A DNA stretch of 64,000 nt from Cronobacter turicensis z3032 (GCA_000027065.2 FN543093.2:2732074-2796073); one strand, 5' to 3'; shown: positions 51,392-61,421, counted from the stretch's first letter. Notes: generated by a model from the letters alone, not told the origin. Numbers and translations: made by a program.

Positions 51392-52820
51392 CGGTCTTCT
51401 CCAGACGCTGACGCACCGCCTGCGCGATGCGCGGGCGCAGTAGCTGGGCGACGGCGGCAAAGGCGGGCACCACGACCGAGTTGCCGAACTGGCGATAGGC
51501 CTGAGTATCGGAAACCGGAATGCGAAACGCGTGGCTCTGCGGCGCTTCAAAACCCATCAGCCGCGCGCATTCGCGCGGCGTCAGGCGGCGCGGACGGCGC
51601 TGCTGGTTGGTCGCATCATCAAAATCCTGCTCGCCCAGCGCTTTATCCCAGCCGCGGTCGATTAAAATTTCCGCGCCATCTTTGTAATAGCGCGCCGAGA
51701 GGGTGCGCGCCACGCTGGCGGGGTTTTGCGGGTCCACCAGGCCATAGCCGAAGCCGTTGCCCTTCGCCTGATGCTTCTGGGCGTAGCGGTAGAGATATTT
51801 CCACAGCGTCGGCGTCAGCACATAGCGCGCGTCGACGGTCGGGTCGAGCAGCTCGCCAAACGCCGGGCGTCGCGCCGGGTAGAGCTCAGGCAGCGCGCGC
51901 AGCGTAAAGCCGTCGTGCAGGTTGAGATCGCGACGAAAGCCCACCAGCACGATGCGCTCGCGGTGCTGGGGCAGGAAATGTTTGCCGTCGATAATTTTCG
52001 GATCGTCCGGGCCCATCTCGGCGGCGTCCGCCACTTCATAGCCCAGTTCATCCAGCGTCTGCATGATGATTCGAAAGGTAATGCCTTTGTCGTGACTCTT
52101 GAGGTTTTTGACGTTCTCCAGCACGAAGATCGCGGGCTGACGCGCGGCGATAATACGCACCACGTCGAAAAAGAGCGTGCCCTGGGTTTCACAGGCGAAA
52201 CCGTGCGCGCGGCCCAGCGCATTTTTCTTCGAGACGCCCGCCAGCGAAAACGGCTGACACGGAAAGCCCGCCAGCAGAACGTCATGCGGCGGAATGCACG
52301 CGCGGATGTGGTCGGCGGCGGCCTCGTCGCTCACCTCGGGCTTGTGGCTTAGCGTGACATCGCGGATGTCTTCATTGAACTGGTGCAGTTGCGGGTCGCA
52401 ATACCAGTTAGCTTTATAGGTGCGCACCGCGTGTTTGTTCCATTCACTGGTAAACACGCACTGACCGCCCGCGGCTTCAAAGCCGCTGCGGATGCCGCCG
52501 ATACCGGCAAAGAGATCGATAAAGCGAAAGGCGTAGTTCGGATGATGGCGCGGCGGCGTGGGGAGCAGCGCAAGAAGACGGCGATACTCTTCGGCGCCAA
52601 GGCGCGCGCCGCCCGCGATGAGCTGCTGGCGTTTCAGCCTGGCGCGGCTCCAGCGTTTTTCGCCTGCGTCATTTAAGATAGCCACCAGCGTTTTGGTGTC
52701 GTAAATCTCCAGCACTTTTTGCAGCAGCGCATGCGCGCTCAGCGCAGGGGCGGCGTTAAGATCCGCGCCTGCCAGTACATCCTCAGTAACAGAGTGATTG
52801 TCGAGCATTACCTTCGCCAT
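51375..52820 (-). CDS. dcm: DNA cytosine-5 methyltransferase Dcm (CCWGG)
   Basis: Dcm methylates the inner C of CCWGG. The 481-residue protein has the m5C motifs [38 protein letters not shown] (catalytic Cys), [32 protein letters not shown] and [18 protein letters not shown]. There is a long helical N-terminus, as in E. coli. The ATG at 52820 was chosen; an ATG four codons later is possible. It is orphan: no cognate restriction enzyme is nearby. Confidence 0.95.
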   Translation of the reverse strand: MAKVMLDNHSVTEDVLAGADLNAAPALSAHALLQKVLEIYDTKTLVAILNDAGEKRWSRARLKRQQLIAGGARLGAEEYRRLLALLPTPPRHHPNYAFRFIDLFAGIGGIRSGFEAAGGQCVFTSEWNKHAVRTYKANWYCDPQLHQFNEDIRDVTLSHKPEVSDEAAADHIRACIPPHDVLLAGFPCQPFSLAGVSKKNALGRAHGFACETQGTLFFDVVRIIAARQPAIFVLENVKNLKSHDKGITFRIIMQTLDELGYEVADAAEMGPDDPKIIDGKHFLPQHRERIVLVGFRRDLNLHDGFTLRALPELYPARRPAFGELLDPTVDARYVLTPTLWKYLYRYAQKHQAKGNGFGYGLVDPQNPASVARTLSARYYKDGAEILIDRGWDKALGEQDFDDATNQQRRPRRLTPRECARLMGFEAPQSHAFRIPVSDTQAYRQFGNSVVVPAFAAVAQLLRPRIAQAVRQRLEKTDGGRS

Positions 52821-52868
52821 ACAAAACCGATATCTGACAGAGTAACACACTTTCGCGCGGGGCTGCGG

Positions 52869-53567
52869 TTAAGGCGTGACCTGAATAAAGCGCCGCAACA
52901 CCTCTTCATCAAGCTGGCAAAAATCGCCTTTCAGCTCGGCGCAAAGCTTAGCCATGTAGTGAACGAGAAAATCGGCGTTATGGCGCGCCAGCGCCCTGCC
53001 CGCCTCAGTTTGCATGGTGGCAGGCAACGTCAGCAGTTTTTTCTGGAAGTGATCAAGCGCCCAGGCGGTGTCGTCAAGCTCACGATCTTCAGCGAGCGGA
53101 TCCTCACTGTCAAACAGCGCCCTGCCCAGCGCGCCGGAGACATAAAAGACCCGCGCCAGTCCGATGGCCCCGAGCGACTCCAGACGGTCGGCGTCCTGGA
53201 CGATTTTCGCCTCAAGCGTCGTGGGGGCTATCCCGGCGCTGAAGCTGTGCGCCCGCACCGCATGGGCCACATCGTCATACGCGTCGCGGGGGAAATCGGG
53301 AAAGTGAGTTTCCAGAATGCGCAGCGTCTCCTGGGCGGCAAGCGTCGACGCCAGATGGCGCTGCGGATGATTCTTGGGAAGATTAACAATATCGTGGAAG
53401 TAACAGGCGGTCAGCACCACCAGGCGGTTGGCTTCGCTGCCTGCCATGATCTGCTGGGCCGTATTCCAGACGCGGCGAAAGTGCGCGACATCATGTGCTT
53501 TATCGTCCTGATTCCAGCTTTGATGCAGCCAGTCGTCAAAACGCTGCTGCCAGTGGGTTAGCGACAT
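52869..53567 (-). CDS. yedJ: HD-domain phosphohydrolase YedJ
   Basis: This is a 232-residue HD-superfamily metal-dependent phosphohydrolase. Metal-binding residues are seen in [10 protein letters not shown] (about 30-39), [13 protein letters not shown] (HD motif), and [20 protein letters not shown]. It resembles E. coli YedJ. The substrate is unknown, probably a nucleotide or phosphomonoester. AAGGAG lies before the ATG at 53567; the longer frame from 53591 adds eight residues. Confidence 0.92.
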   Translation of the reverse strand: MSLTHWQQRFDDWLHQSWNQDDKAHDVAHFRRVWNTAQQIMAGSEANRLVVLTACYFHDIVNLPKNHPQRHLASTLAAQETLRILETHFPDFPRDAYDDVAHAVRAHSFSAGIAPTTLEAKIVQDADRLESLGAIGLARVFYVSGALGRALFDSEDPLAEDRELDDTAWALDHFQKKLLTLPATMQTEAGRALARHNADFLVHYMAKLCAELKGDFCQLDEEVLRRFIQVTP

Positions 53568-54232
53568 AAAGGCTCCTTGTGCGCGGGTCAACCCGGTTTA
53601 TTTCTGTAATGCAGATCACAAAATTAGCACGCTTTGCACGCTTTTGCGCGAGTCGATTTTTCCACGGCGCAGCGCTGCCGGTGATTTCTGGCTGTTCGCC
53701 ACGTGCGGGGCCGTTTATATATTCACTTAACAAATATTTTGCAATTAAAGCTGGCTGTTATTCAACGTGCTTACCGCCATTCATTGGCGGGAAATAAATA
53801 TTCTCCACGCCGAAACCAGACTTTTTTCGGCATTTTTTAATGGATTTAATACCGCTATATTTTCCGAAAATTCGTTATCCTGATAATAATTCACAGGGGA
53901 ATGATATGTTAACGACGGGCGGATTAACAGAGCGTTTCGCGGCAGCCATTTATCGTGCGCAAACGCAGGCCCTGCGCGCGTCGCCAGATTTCCCCGGACA
54001 GGTTTATTATCGGCCGTCATTTTCTGCATCGGCTTAATAAATAGATATAAATAATAATTAAAACGATACAATAACCCCGACGAATACAGAAAATAAAACG
54101 ACGACACGCACAGGAAAATAACTTTTGTGGCGATTTTTCATTCTGCTAATATGCGTGCCGCGGACACCCTTCCGCCACGTCATTCATTTACACCATTCAT
54201 TGATATTATTTATGACGATAAGGAAATTAATA
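53568..54232. other. Intergenic region between yedJ and the porin gene
   Basis: 665 bp, AT-rich towards the porin. It should carry the porin promoter and operators (OmpR-type sites are expected but none is placed here with certainty). A 43-codon ORF at 53906-54037 (start MLTTGGLTERFAAAIYRAQT) has a good AGGGGA site but no recognised homologue. In E. coli the RseX small RNA lies in the corresponding interval; I could not recognise it here. Confidence 0.5.
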
Positions 54233-55357
54233 ATGAAAAGAAAAGTACTGGCTCTTGTTGTACCCGCATTATTATTCGCAGGCGCTGCCAATGCTGCAGA
54301 GATTTATAATAAAGACGGCAATAAACTTGATCTGTTTGGTAAAGTTGACGCGCGTCATACGTTTTCCGATAACCCGGGCGACGACGGCGATGGCACCTAT
54401 ATCGAGTTTGGCTTTAAAGGCGAAACCCAAATCAGCACGGAACTGACCGGCTATGGCATGTGGAACTACAAAATCATGGCCAACAGCCCGGAGGACAGCA
54501 ACACCTCCTATAACAAACTCGCTTTCGCAGGCCTGAAATATGGCGATTACGGCTCTTTCGATTACGGCCGTAACTATGGCGTGATTTACGACGTCGAAGC
54601 CTGGACCGATATGCTGCCGGTGTTCGGCGGCGACTCCTATACTTACAGCGACAACTACATGGTGGGTCGCGGTAATGGTATGGCGACGTATCGCAACACC
54701 GATTTCTTCGGCATGGTCGATGGGCTTAACTTCGCGCTGCAATACCAGGGCAATAACGAAGACGACGGCAACGGCAACGAAGGCACCGCGGGCGGTCACG
54801 GTATCCAGACCCAGAACGGCGACGGCTTCGGTCTGTCCACCACTTACGATTTCGGCATGGGCTTTAGCGCATCAGCCGCTTACTCCAGCGCCGATCGTAC
54901 CACCAAACAGGTCAACTATGGCCGTGGCGATTCTATCGTCGCAGGCGGCGATCGCGCCGATGCGTGGGCCGCCGGTCTGAAATATGACGCTAACGATATC
55001 TATCTCGCCGCCACCTATGCCGAAACCCGCAACATGACGCCGTATGGCGACGGCGATGGCATCGCCAACAAAACGCAGAACATCGAAATCGTGGCGCAGT
55101 ACCAGTTTGATTTCGGCCTGCGTCCGTCGCTGGCGTACCTGCAGTCCCGCGGCAAAGACCTGTGGCATGCCGGGAAGTACCAGGACAACGATCTGGTCAA
55201 ATACGCGGATATCGGCGCCAGCTGGTATCTCAACAAAAACTTCCTGACCTATGTTGATTACAAAATCAACCTGCTGGATGAAGACGACGACTTCTACAAA
55301 GACAACGGCATTGCGACCGATGACATCGTCGGTATCGGCATGGTGTATCAGTTCTGA
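54233..55357 (+). CDS. Outer-membrane general porin, OmpC/OmpF family
   Basis: This is a 374-residue trimeric-porin family protein. It has signal peptide [21 protein letters not shown] with cleavage before [18 protein letters not shown], 16 strands ending in the C-terminal Phe (VGIGMVYQF), and the L3 constriction loop with [15 protein letters not shown]. The L3 PEFGGD motif reads PVFGGD here, so the usual acidic Glu is Val. Position matches the yedS/ompS1 porin of E. coli/Salmonella. I do not assign a symbol because porin paralogues are hard to separate by eye. The ATG at 54233 has AAGGAA. Confidence 0.9.
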   Translation: MKRKVLALVVPALLFAGAANAAEIYNKDGNKLDLFGKVDARHTFSDNPGDDGDGTYIEFGFKGETQISTELTGYGMWNYKIMANSPEDSNTSYNKLAFAGLKYGDYGSFDYGRNYGVIYDVEAWTDMLPVFGGDSYTYSDNYMVGRGNGMATYRNTDFFGMVDGLNFALQYQGNNEDDGNGNEGTAGGHGIQTQNGDGFGLSTTYDFGMGFSASAAYSSADRTTKQVNYGRGDSIVAGGDRADAWAAGLKYDANDIYLAATYAETRNMTPYGDGDGIANKTQNIEIVAQYQFDFGLRPSLAYLQSRGKDLWHAGKYQDNDLVKYADIGASWYLNKNFLTYVDYKINLLDEDDDFYKDNGIATDDIVGIGMVYQF

Positions 55358-55379
55358 CGCGTAACGCATCTCCCCTTTC

Positions 55380-55412
55380 AGGCCCGCCGCGCGCGGGCCT
55401 TTTTATTTTTCA
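55380..55412 (+). terminator. Terminator of the porin gene
   Basis: AGGCCCGC / GCGGGCCT with a five-base GC loop, then TTTTTATTTTTC, 23 bp after the porin stop. Confidence 0.9.
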
Positions 55413-55480
55413 CGCATCTTCGCGCGCGCCTTCACTCTCCACTTTACCGGACGTCATACGGGCGCTATAGTGTGCCAGGA

Positions 55481-55496
55481 CTGTATATATATCCAT
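55481..55496 (+). promoter_or_regulatory. LexA-like SOS box
   Basis: CTGTATATATATCCAT matches the left CTGTATATATAT of the LexA consensus exactly, but the right half reads CCAT rather than ACAG. It is 16 bp before the msgA/dinI-type ATG. A DinI-family gene under SOS control would fit; the imperfect half weakens the call. Confidence 0.5.
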
Positions 55497-55511
55497 ACTG
55501 TGGAGTTTTCC

Positions 55512-55751
55512 ATGTTTGTTGAACTGGTTTATGACAAACGCAATGTCGCAGGCTTGCCCGGCGCGCGTGAGATTATCCTGGCCGAGCTGACCCGCCGCGT
55601 ACACCGCATCTTCCCGGATGCTGACGTGCGTGTTAAGCCAATGCAGGCCAACGGTCTGAATTCCGACGCCACTAAAAACGATCGCGAAAAGCTGAACCGG
55701 ATGCTGGAAGAGATGTTCGACGAAGCCGATATGTGGCTGGTCAACGAATAA
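55512..55751 (+). CDS. DinI-like/MsgA family protein
   Basis: This is a 79-residue DinI-family protein. The N-terminus (MFVELVYDKRNVAGLPGARE) and the C-terminus (MLEEMFDEADMWLVNE) match Salmonella MsgA and related DinI-like proteins. DinI itself binds RecA filaments and modulates SOS; the role of MsgA is less clear (macrophage survival in Salmonella). The ATG at 55512 is close to a LexA-like box. It ends at a strong terminator. Confidence 0.9.
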   Translation: MFVELVYDKRNVAGLPGAREIILAELTRRVHRIFPDADVRVKPMQANGLNSDATKNDREKLNRMLEEMFDEADMWLVNE

Positions 55752-55759
55752 GCGACGCT

Positions 55760-55786
55760 AAAAAACCCGCCGGTGCGGGTTTTTTA
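55760..55786. terminator. Bidirectional terminator
   Basis: AAAAAACCCGC / GCGGGTTTTTT with loop CGGT, A run on the left and T run on the right. It serves the dinI-like gene (plus) and the SDR gene (minus). Confidence 0.9.
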
Positions 55787-55828
55787 GTCTCTGCGGGCCT
55801 TATGGAACCACGCTCAGCCCGCGTGTGA

Positions 55829-56623
55829 TTACAGAATCGAGCGGTAGGTACCGCCTTCCACGCGTACCGCCGCGCCGTTCGACGCCGCCCCCAGCGGGCT
55901 TGCCAGCAGCGCCACCATCGCAGCTATCTCATCGGCTTCAATCATGCGCGCAATCAGCGAGCTCGGACGATACGTGGCGAAGAAATTCGCTTCGACCTGC
56001 GCGTCGGTCATACCCGGCCGCGGCGCGGTCTGTCGCAGATATTCCATAATGCCTTCCGAGCGGGTGGCTGAGGGCAGCACGCTGTTCACCGTCACGCCGG
56101 TGCCTTTGGTTAACTCCGCCATGCCGCGCGACACGGCAAGCTGCGCCGATTTACTCATCCCGTAGTGCACCATATCCGGCGGCGTAAACGCGCCCACCTC
56201 GCTTGAAATAAAAATGACGCGGCCCTGGTTCTTCGCCAGCATCTGCGGGAAATAGTGCCTGGAGAGCCGCACCCCGGACATCACATTAACCTCAAACATC
56301 CGTAGCCACGCTTCGTCGGTGATCTCCGCAAACGGCGTCGCCTCATAAAACCCGAGATTATTGATCAGAATATCCGTCTCAGGCTGGTTTGCGGTCAGCG
56401 TCGCGACGCCTTCTGGCGTGCTGACATCCGCCAGCACACCGGTAACGCGGGCGCCTTTTGCCCCGCTTTCAATCGCCGCTACCGCCTCGGCCAGCTTCTC
56501 TCGGTCGCGGCCGGTAATCGTCACCGCCGCGCCTTCCTGCGCCAGCGTCCGGGCGATGGCAAGGCCAATGCCCGCCGTCGCCGCCGTCACTATCGCCGTT
56601 TTGTGGTTCAGTTGCAGATCCAT
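55829..56623 (-). CDS. SDR family oxidoreductase
   Basis: This is a 264-residue classical SDR with TAATAGIG (13-20), NNLG (NADP-binding), catalytic Ser in VIFISSEVGAFTP, YGMSKSAQLAVSRG (Tyr and Lys) and a C-terminal VRVEGGTYRSI. Substrate unknown. It lies 29 bp downstream of the DJ-1 gene on the same strand and shares a regulator with it (a divergent LysR gene). SDR with DJ-1 suggests detoxification of reactive carbonyls (inference). Confidence 0.87.
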   Translation of the reverse strand: MDLQLNHKTAIVTAATAGIGLAIARTLAQEGAAVTITGRDREKLAEAVAAIESGAKGARVTGVLADVSTPEGVATLTANQPETDILINNLGFYEATPFAEITDEAWLRMFEVNVMSGVRLSRHYFPQMLAKNQGRVIFISSEVGAFTPPDMVHYGMSKSAQLAVSRGMAELTKGTGVTVNSVLPSATRSEGIMEYLRQTAPRPGMTDAQVEANFFATYRPSSLIARMIEADEIAAMVALLASPLGAASNGAAVRVEGGTYRSIL

Positions 56624-56652
56624 TTTGGTTCCTTAATGCAGTGCGTCAGGGG

Positions 56653-57498
56653 TTAGTGGAGACGTTCCAGTAGCGCCTGCGCTACCGCCGTCGCCGAAGC
56701 CGGGTTCTGGCCGGTGATCAGTTCCCGATCCGTCACGATATGCGACGTGAACGGTTCGCTATTGCTGCTGTACTTTCCGCCTGCCTGCTCAAGCGCCGTT
56801 TGCGGGTAAAATTTCATCGCGCCGCCTTTCGGCAACAGGCCTTTGGCTATCTCCTCTTCCGCATTGCTGATGACCGTCATCCGGTAGCCCGCGTAGATCC
56901 AGTCGCGCTGCGCCGAAGCGTGGCCCGTTTCCGCCAGTTGTCGGGTAAACGCCGGGGCGTCCGGCAAAGTGGAGAGCAGCGCGATGGGGCCGTGACAGAC
57001 CAGCGCCGTGGGCTTACCGGCGGCATGGAACGCGGCCAGCGCCTGTCCGAGCGCCGGGCTGGTCAGCAGATCCTGCATCGGCGCATGGCCGCCCGGAATG
57101 TAGATAGCGTCAAACTCGCCGTAGCCGCGCTGCGCGGCGCGCGCCAGGCTGATAACCGGCGAAGACACAGGCGAAGTGAGCCTGAGCTTATCGAGTAGCG
57201 CGCGATGCGTGCGCCACGCGTTGACGTCGTTGTTGAAATACATTTTGTCGTCAGAGGATTTATCAAGCGTCGGTGCCAGCCCGTTTGGCGTGGCAAACGT
57301 GACCTGATGCCCGGCGTCCAGCAGACGTTTTACCGGCTGCATCAGCTCATTCAGATAAAATCCCGTCGGGAACACCTTACCGTCTTTGAGATCCAGATGG
57401 TCAGCGTCAGACAGCACCACCAGTACGCTGGCGGCGTGCGCGTTCAACGCAGAGAGGCCCAGCGCTGCGGCGAGCGCGAGATGACGAACGATTTTCAC
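56653..57498 (-). CDS. Exported DJ-1/PfpI family protein
   Basis: This is a 281-residue protein with a signal peptide (starting MKIVRHLALAAALGLSALNA, cleavage after HA) and a DJ-1/PfpI (Hsp31-like) domain: VLVVLSDADH, FDAIYIPGGHAPMQDL and nucleophile Cys in PTALVCHGPIALL. The start is GTG at 57498 with AGGAGT six bases upstream; the frame extends to 57531, but that would bury the signal peptide. DJ-1-type enzymes include glyoxalase III and deglycase-like chaperones. Export to the periplasm is unusual in the family. Confidence 0.85.
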   Translation of the reverse strand: MKIVRHLALAAALGLSALNAHAASVLVVLSDADHLDLKDGKVFPTGFYLNELMQPVKRLLDAGHQVTFATPNGLAPTLDKSSDDKMYFNNDVNAWRTHRALLDKLRLTSPVSSPVISLARAAQRGYGEFDAIYIPGGHAPMQDLLTSPALGQALAAFHAAGKPTALVCHGPIALLSTLPDAPAFTRQLAETGHASAQRDWIYAGYRMTVISNAEEEIAKGLLPKGGAMKFYPQTALEQAGGKYSSNSEPFTSHIVTDRELITGQNPASATAVAQALLERLH

Positions 57499-57621
57499 GA
57501 TGTACTCCTGTTCATGTCGGTGGATTCGCAAGCCTCGCCTGCGTTATGCGCACACTGTAGTGTTTCCTTAAAAGTGGATAAACTACCGCTAAAGACATTC
57601 ATTTGTTCTTCAGGAGACATA

Positions 57622-58524
57622 ATGAGCCGACGCTTTGCCCATCTCAGCGATGTGGAAATCTTCGTGACGATAATTGAGAAAGGCTCGATCACCGCGGCGG
57701 CAGTGGCGCTGGGCACGACGGCATCGGTGCTGAGCCGCGCGCTGACGCGGCTTGAGACGCGCCTTGGGGTTCAACTGGTGAGGCGCACCACGCGCCAGCT
57801 CAGCCTGACGCAGGCCGGGCGGCACTATTACGAACAGGCGTGCAGCGCCTTCAGCGTTTTCGAACGCGCCGAGCGCGATATCCAGGGGCGTGGGGCCGAG
57901 ACGGTGGGCCATGTCAGGCTAAGCGCGCCGACCACCTACGCACATTACCGGCTCCCGGCGCTGTTGACGCGTTTCGCCGCGCAATATCCGGGCATTACCG
58001 TTGAGCTTAACATCGCCAACCGTAACGTGGATTTAGTGGCGGAGGGGTACGATCTGGCGATCCGTCTGGGCACGCTGCCGGACAGTCGCCTGGTCGCGCG
58101 TAAGCTGGAGGAGGCGCCGCTGTGTCTGGTCGCCGCACCGTCCTACCTGCGCCAGCACGGCGAGCCGCAGCAGCGAGCGGATCTGGAAAATCATCGCTGC
58201 CTGCCGTTTATTATGCCGAGCAGCGGACGCGTCGCGCAGTGGAGCCTGTGTGAGGAGGAAAAGCCAGTCGAGTGGACGCCGAAGGGGCAGATTCAGGTCT
58301 CTGATGACATTCTGGGCGTTATCTCGCTTGCCGTCAGCGGCGCGGGCATCTGCCAGACGTATGATTTTATCGCACGCCCGTTTATGGAAAACGGCCTGCT
58401 GACGGAGATCCTCCGCCAGACCCGTGGGCGAACACGTCCTTTCTCGCTCATCTATGCGCCGCATAAAGGCCTGTCGTCCGCCTGTGAAGCGTTTATCCAC
58501 TTTATGCAGCAGGCGACAGGCTAA
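57622..58524 (+). CDS. LysR family transcriptional regulator
   Basis: This is a 300-residue LysR-type regulator: winged HTH (about 1-62, EKGSITAAAVALGTTASVLS, TRLETRLGVQLVRRTTRQLS) and an effector-binding domain from about 90. It belongs by pattern to the CrgA/DmlR-type branch. It is divergent from the exported DJ-1 gene and the SDR, with a 123-bp gap, and is the likely regulator of that pair. AGGAG precedes the ATG at 57622. The frame continues upstream to 57205, but that part lies inside the divergent gene. Confidence 0.9.
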   Translation: MSRRFAHLSDVEIFVTIIEKGSITAAAVALGTTASVLSRALTRLETRLGVQLVRRTTRQLSLTQAGRHYYEQACSAFSVFERAERDIQGRGAETVGHVRLSAPTTYAHYRLPALLTRFAAQYPGITVELNIANRNVDLVAEGYDLAIRLGTLPDSRLVARKLEEAPLCLVAAPSYLRQHGEPQQRADLENHRCLPFIMPSSGRVAQWSLCEEEKPVEWTPKGQIQVSDDILGVISLAVSGAGICQTYDFIARPFMENGLLTEILRQTRGRTRPFSLIYAPHKGLSSACEAFIHFMQQATG

Positions 58525-58532
58525 CACCTCCA

Positions 58533-60110
58533 TCAGGGCAGACGCACCGCGCGGTCGCGGCCGGTGCTTTTGGCCTGATACAGCGCCTCATCCGCCCCTT
58601 TGATAAGCTCGGTCAGGCACGCCATCCTGCCATCCGCCGTCATGCTGTAACAGCCTGCGCTGATAGTCACCACCCCTTCGGGCAGCTCGGTATCCGGGTG
58701 CGGCAACGCCTGCTCTCTGACCATCCGCACCACCTTTTCCGCCACATGCAGCGCGTCGTCTGAGGCGGTCTCTGAGAGAATAATCGCAAACTCTTCGCCG
58801 CCGTAGCGCGCCACCAGATCGCCATGGTTAAAAGAGGCCTGTTGCAGCACGCCGCCGATACGGCGTAAACAGGCATCCCCGGCGACATGACCGCGGTTAT
58901 CGTTATAGCGTTTGAAAAAGTCGACATCGATAAGAATGAGCGAAACGGGGTGCCCGGTCACGGCGGAGTCCGCCAGCGCCTGTTCAAGGAAGGCATCAAA
59001 ACGTCGCCGGTTGGCAAGCCCCGTCAGGCCGTCGATCATCGCCATCGAGTGCAGCGTATGGTTGATTTTGACCAGTTCGTCACGCAGCGTCGCCAGCTCG
59101 TTACGGTCGCGAATGTTGACCCTCACCTGCCTGAACAGCACGATGCCCATCAGAATGATGGCAGTCAGCAGCGCGCCATTGATGAGTAAATCCGGAATAC
59201 TGTTTTTAAGCCAGGTCGCGCGCAGATTGTCTTTGTCATACCCCGCCACCACGACAATCGGATAACGCGTCGAGCGTGCGAACCCGTAAATCCGGACCAC
59301 CTGATCGAGCGCGGAGAGCCAGGTGGCGCTTCCCTGCCGCGATCGCAACAGCACCTGCGTAAAGAGCGGGCTGGCAGAGAGATCTTTACTCAGCACGTTT
59401 TCATCAAAGGGGCGAATGTACAGCGGTTTACCATCCACCAGCAGCAGCGCCAGAATGTCGTTATTGGTCAGTTCAAAATAGCTGTAAAACTGACGGAAAT
59501 AGTCCATTTTCACCGTAGCCATCACAACGCCCGCGAAGCCGCCGGTGATGTCGTTGAGGCGCAGAGAAACCGGAATAACCAGCTGGCCGCTGATTTTACT
59601 GCGCACGACATGTCCGATGTGTACGCCCATCCAGCCATGATCCTTGTGATAGAGAAAATCATTGCTCTCCGCCATGTTTTCCTCATCGGGCGCCTGCGCG
59701 AACGAACTATTACGCCACGCGCCGCGCGCATCGTAAATAAACAGCCCGTCGAGCTGCGGCAGGCGCTGTTCCAGCTCGGCAAGCGAGGCATTAAGCTCCT
59801 GATCGGGAAGATAGCCATAGGCGAGGTTGCGACGGATCTCCTGTAAGGTCAGCTCCGTCTGTAAAAAAGTGTCATCCGCCTGCCGTACCTGGGAGAGCGA
59901 TAAATTAATCGCCTTGCTCTCCGCCTCCTCAACGGTGCGCTCCCAGGAGAGATACAGCGTCACCGCATTGGCCGCAATGCTTCCTGCCAGCAGAATAAAC
60001 AGAAAGAAGGCCAGGCTGCGGCCCAGCGGCGTATCCAGCGCCAGTATACGGATAAACTGTTTTTTCTCAGGCACGACGGCCACCTCCTGCGTATCCTGCC
60101 CGCGTCTCAT
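58533..60110 (-). CDS. Membrane diguanylate cyclase
   Basis: This is a 525-residue protein with TM1 at about 31-53, an extracytoplasmic dCache-like domain (about 60-300), TM2 near 308-325, a linker coiled coil and a C-terminal GGDEF domain with intact ARYGGEEFAII and LILIDVDFFKRYND. An RxxD inhibitory site is not obvious. It is a second c-di-GMP source in this window besides DgcQ. No specific E. coli orthologue is assigned. The stop is nine bases from the LysR stop. Confidence 0.9.
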   Translation of the reverse strand: MRRGQDTQEVAVVPEKKQFIRILALDTPLGRSLAFFLFILLAGSIAANAVTLYLSWERTVEEAESKAINLSLSQVRQADDTFLQTELTLQEIRRNLAYGYLPDQELNASLAELEQRLPQLDGLFIYDARGAWRNSSFAQAPDEENMAESNDFLYHKDHGWMGVHIGHVVRSKISGQLVIPVSLRLNDITGGFAGVVMATVKMDYFRQFYSYFELTNNDILALLLVDGKPLYIRPFDENVLSKDLSASPLFTQVLLRSRQGSATWLSALDQVVRIYGFARSTRYPIVVVAGYDKDNLRATWLKNSIPDLLINGALLTAIILMGIVLFRQVRVNIRDRNELATLRDELVKINHTLHSMAMIDGLTGLANRRRFDAFLEQALADSAVTGHPVSLILIDVDFFKRYNDNRGHVAGDACLRRIGGVLQQASFNHGDLVARYGGEEFAIILSETASDDALHVAEKVVRMVREQALPHPDTELPEGVVTISAGCYSMTADGRMACLTELIKGADEALYQAKSTGRDRAVRLP

Positions 60111-60360
60111 TAATAGTACTGAAGTTTATCAGAAACCGCGTCCGGCCCACCTTTTTACACGCAGGGGTAGCCCATGGACGACAAACCTGAAAATTCCGGG
60201 GCTTATCTTCAGCCGTGTTGAGGTAAGAATAGACCCGATCACGCCGTTGACGGCACTTTTCTGAAGACGAGAGCAGGAACCGTTAAATATGCTGTTGTTT
60301 AACGGGCGCGCATTTTTACGCAGAAAAAACCGCCCGGAGGCGGATTAACGCCAGTGTGAA

Positions 60361-61080
60361 TTAATACCAGCTTACTGCGGTTTTACTGAAATAATGATTC
60401 TCTTGCGCAACCTTATCATCACGAACTTTTTTCGTGATGGCGGTGCATTCGCGCGGGACTTTCCGGTCATCATAAAGACAGGTACTTTCGCCATAAACGG
60501 TATACTCCTGGCCAAATACCGTTTTCATTTTAAAATCGAGCGGCTTATTGTTGATATCGGAATACGTCACGTCTGAATAGGTGGCAACCTTATCATTCAG
60601 GTAATACTCACTTCCGGCAAAGCTGTCGCCAGCAATATAGCGGTAGGCAGAGAATTTTTCGCTGTTAGCCATTGTCTGTTCAATCAGGCCCGCGTTATTA
60701 AGCTTAAACGTTTTAACGCCGTATTTGTCCGTCATGCTGACCAGATTGCACTGGTTATCGAAGACATAGCTGACCGGGCTGTTATCAAACGTGCCTGTTA
60801 AATCATTTCCCTGGCGCTTCAACGCGATATTGCCATAAGCCCTGTCACCGCTGCGCTCGAATTGTTCAATACAACCCTGCGGGGACAGCGTTAGCGTAAT
60901 ACTGAAATTTTCCGTTTCACTGCGCACGGTGGTTGTCAGCGTTTTAACGTGTCCTCGCACCGGGTTAAAATCGTACATCACGGAGAAATTATATAATGAG
61001 GGAATATATTTTTCGGCGGCCAGCGCATTACATGCCAGGAGACCTGTCGTCAGCGCCAGTACGTTTTTGATGAGTGCCAT
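60361..61080 (-). CDS. YnfC-like envelope protein
   Basis: This is a 239-residue exported protein related to the YnfC family (UPF0257): FNPVRGHVKTLTTTV, LSPQGCIEQFE, CLYDDRKVPRECTAITKKV and the final aromatic dipeptide. Signal sequence MALIKNVLALTTGLLACNAL could be a lipobox (LLAC) or an ordinary Sec signal cut after CNALA; the mature start AEKYIPSL favours the latter. E. coli YnfC is a lipoprotein of unknown function. The ORF is monocistronic. Confidence 0.75.
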   Translation of the reverse strand: MALIKNVLALTTGLLACNALAAEKYIPSLYNFSVMYDFNPVRGHVKTLTTTVRSETENFSITLTLSPQGCIEQFERSGDRAYGNIALKRQGNDLTGTFDNSPVSYVFDNQCNLVSMTDKYGVKTFKLNNAGLIEQTMANSEKFSAYRYIAGDSFAGSEYYLNDKVATYSDVTYSDINNKPLDFKMKTVFGQEYTVYGESTCLYDDRKVPRECTAITKKVRDDKVAQENHYFSKTAVSWY

Positions 61081-61331
61081 CTTTATTGCTTTCCCTGTTA
61101 TGAAAAGCCAAAAATATCAGAATAGCCTTATCAGGTCGACCTTATGAACAGCCCGGCCCGGTGAACGGCACATGCACAGAAAGCACGCCAGGGCACACTA
61201 AATAATGCAAAGAAAGGTAAAAAGCACGCAGTCGAGACGAGAACATGGGCACAATTCACGGCGCGATTAATCTCAATTTATCTCAACGGGATTGTTATCA
61301 CTGAAAAACGAGGCGGTAAGTGCTTGAATAG

Positions 61332-61421
61332 TGGCGGAGAGAGGGGGATTTGAACCCCCGGTAGAGTTGCCCCTACTCCGGTTTTCGAGACCGGTCCGTT
61401 CAGCCGCTCCGGCATCTCTCC
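61332..61421 (-). tRNA. serU: tRNA-Ser (CGA)
   Basis: On the minus strand GGAGAGATGCCGGAGCGGCT begins a 90-nt class II tRNA ending CTCTCCGCCA. The anticodon CGA sits in GGTCTCGAAAACC. It has a long variable arm and the CCA is encoded. The position next to mtfA matches serU of E. coli. Confidence 0.97.

Noticed and set aside
53568-54232. RseX small RNA
   Set aside because: It is expected near this porin from E. coli gene order, but I could not match its sequence or find a convincing terminator hairpin here.
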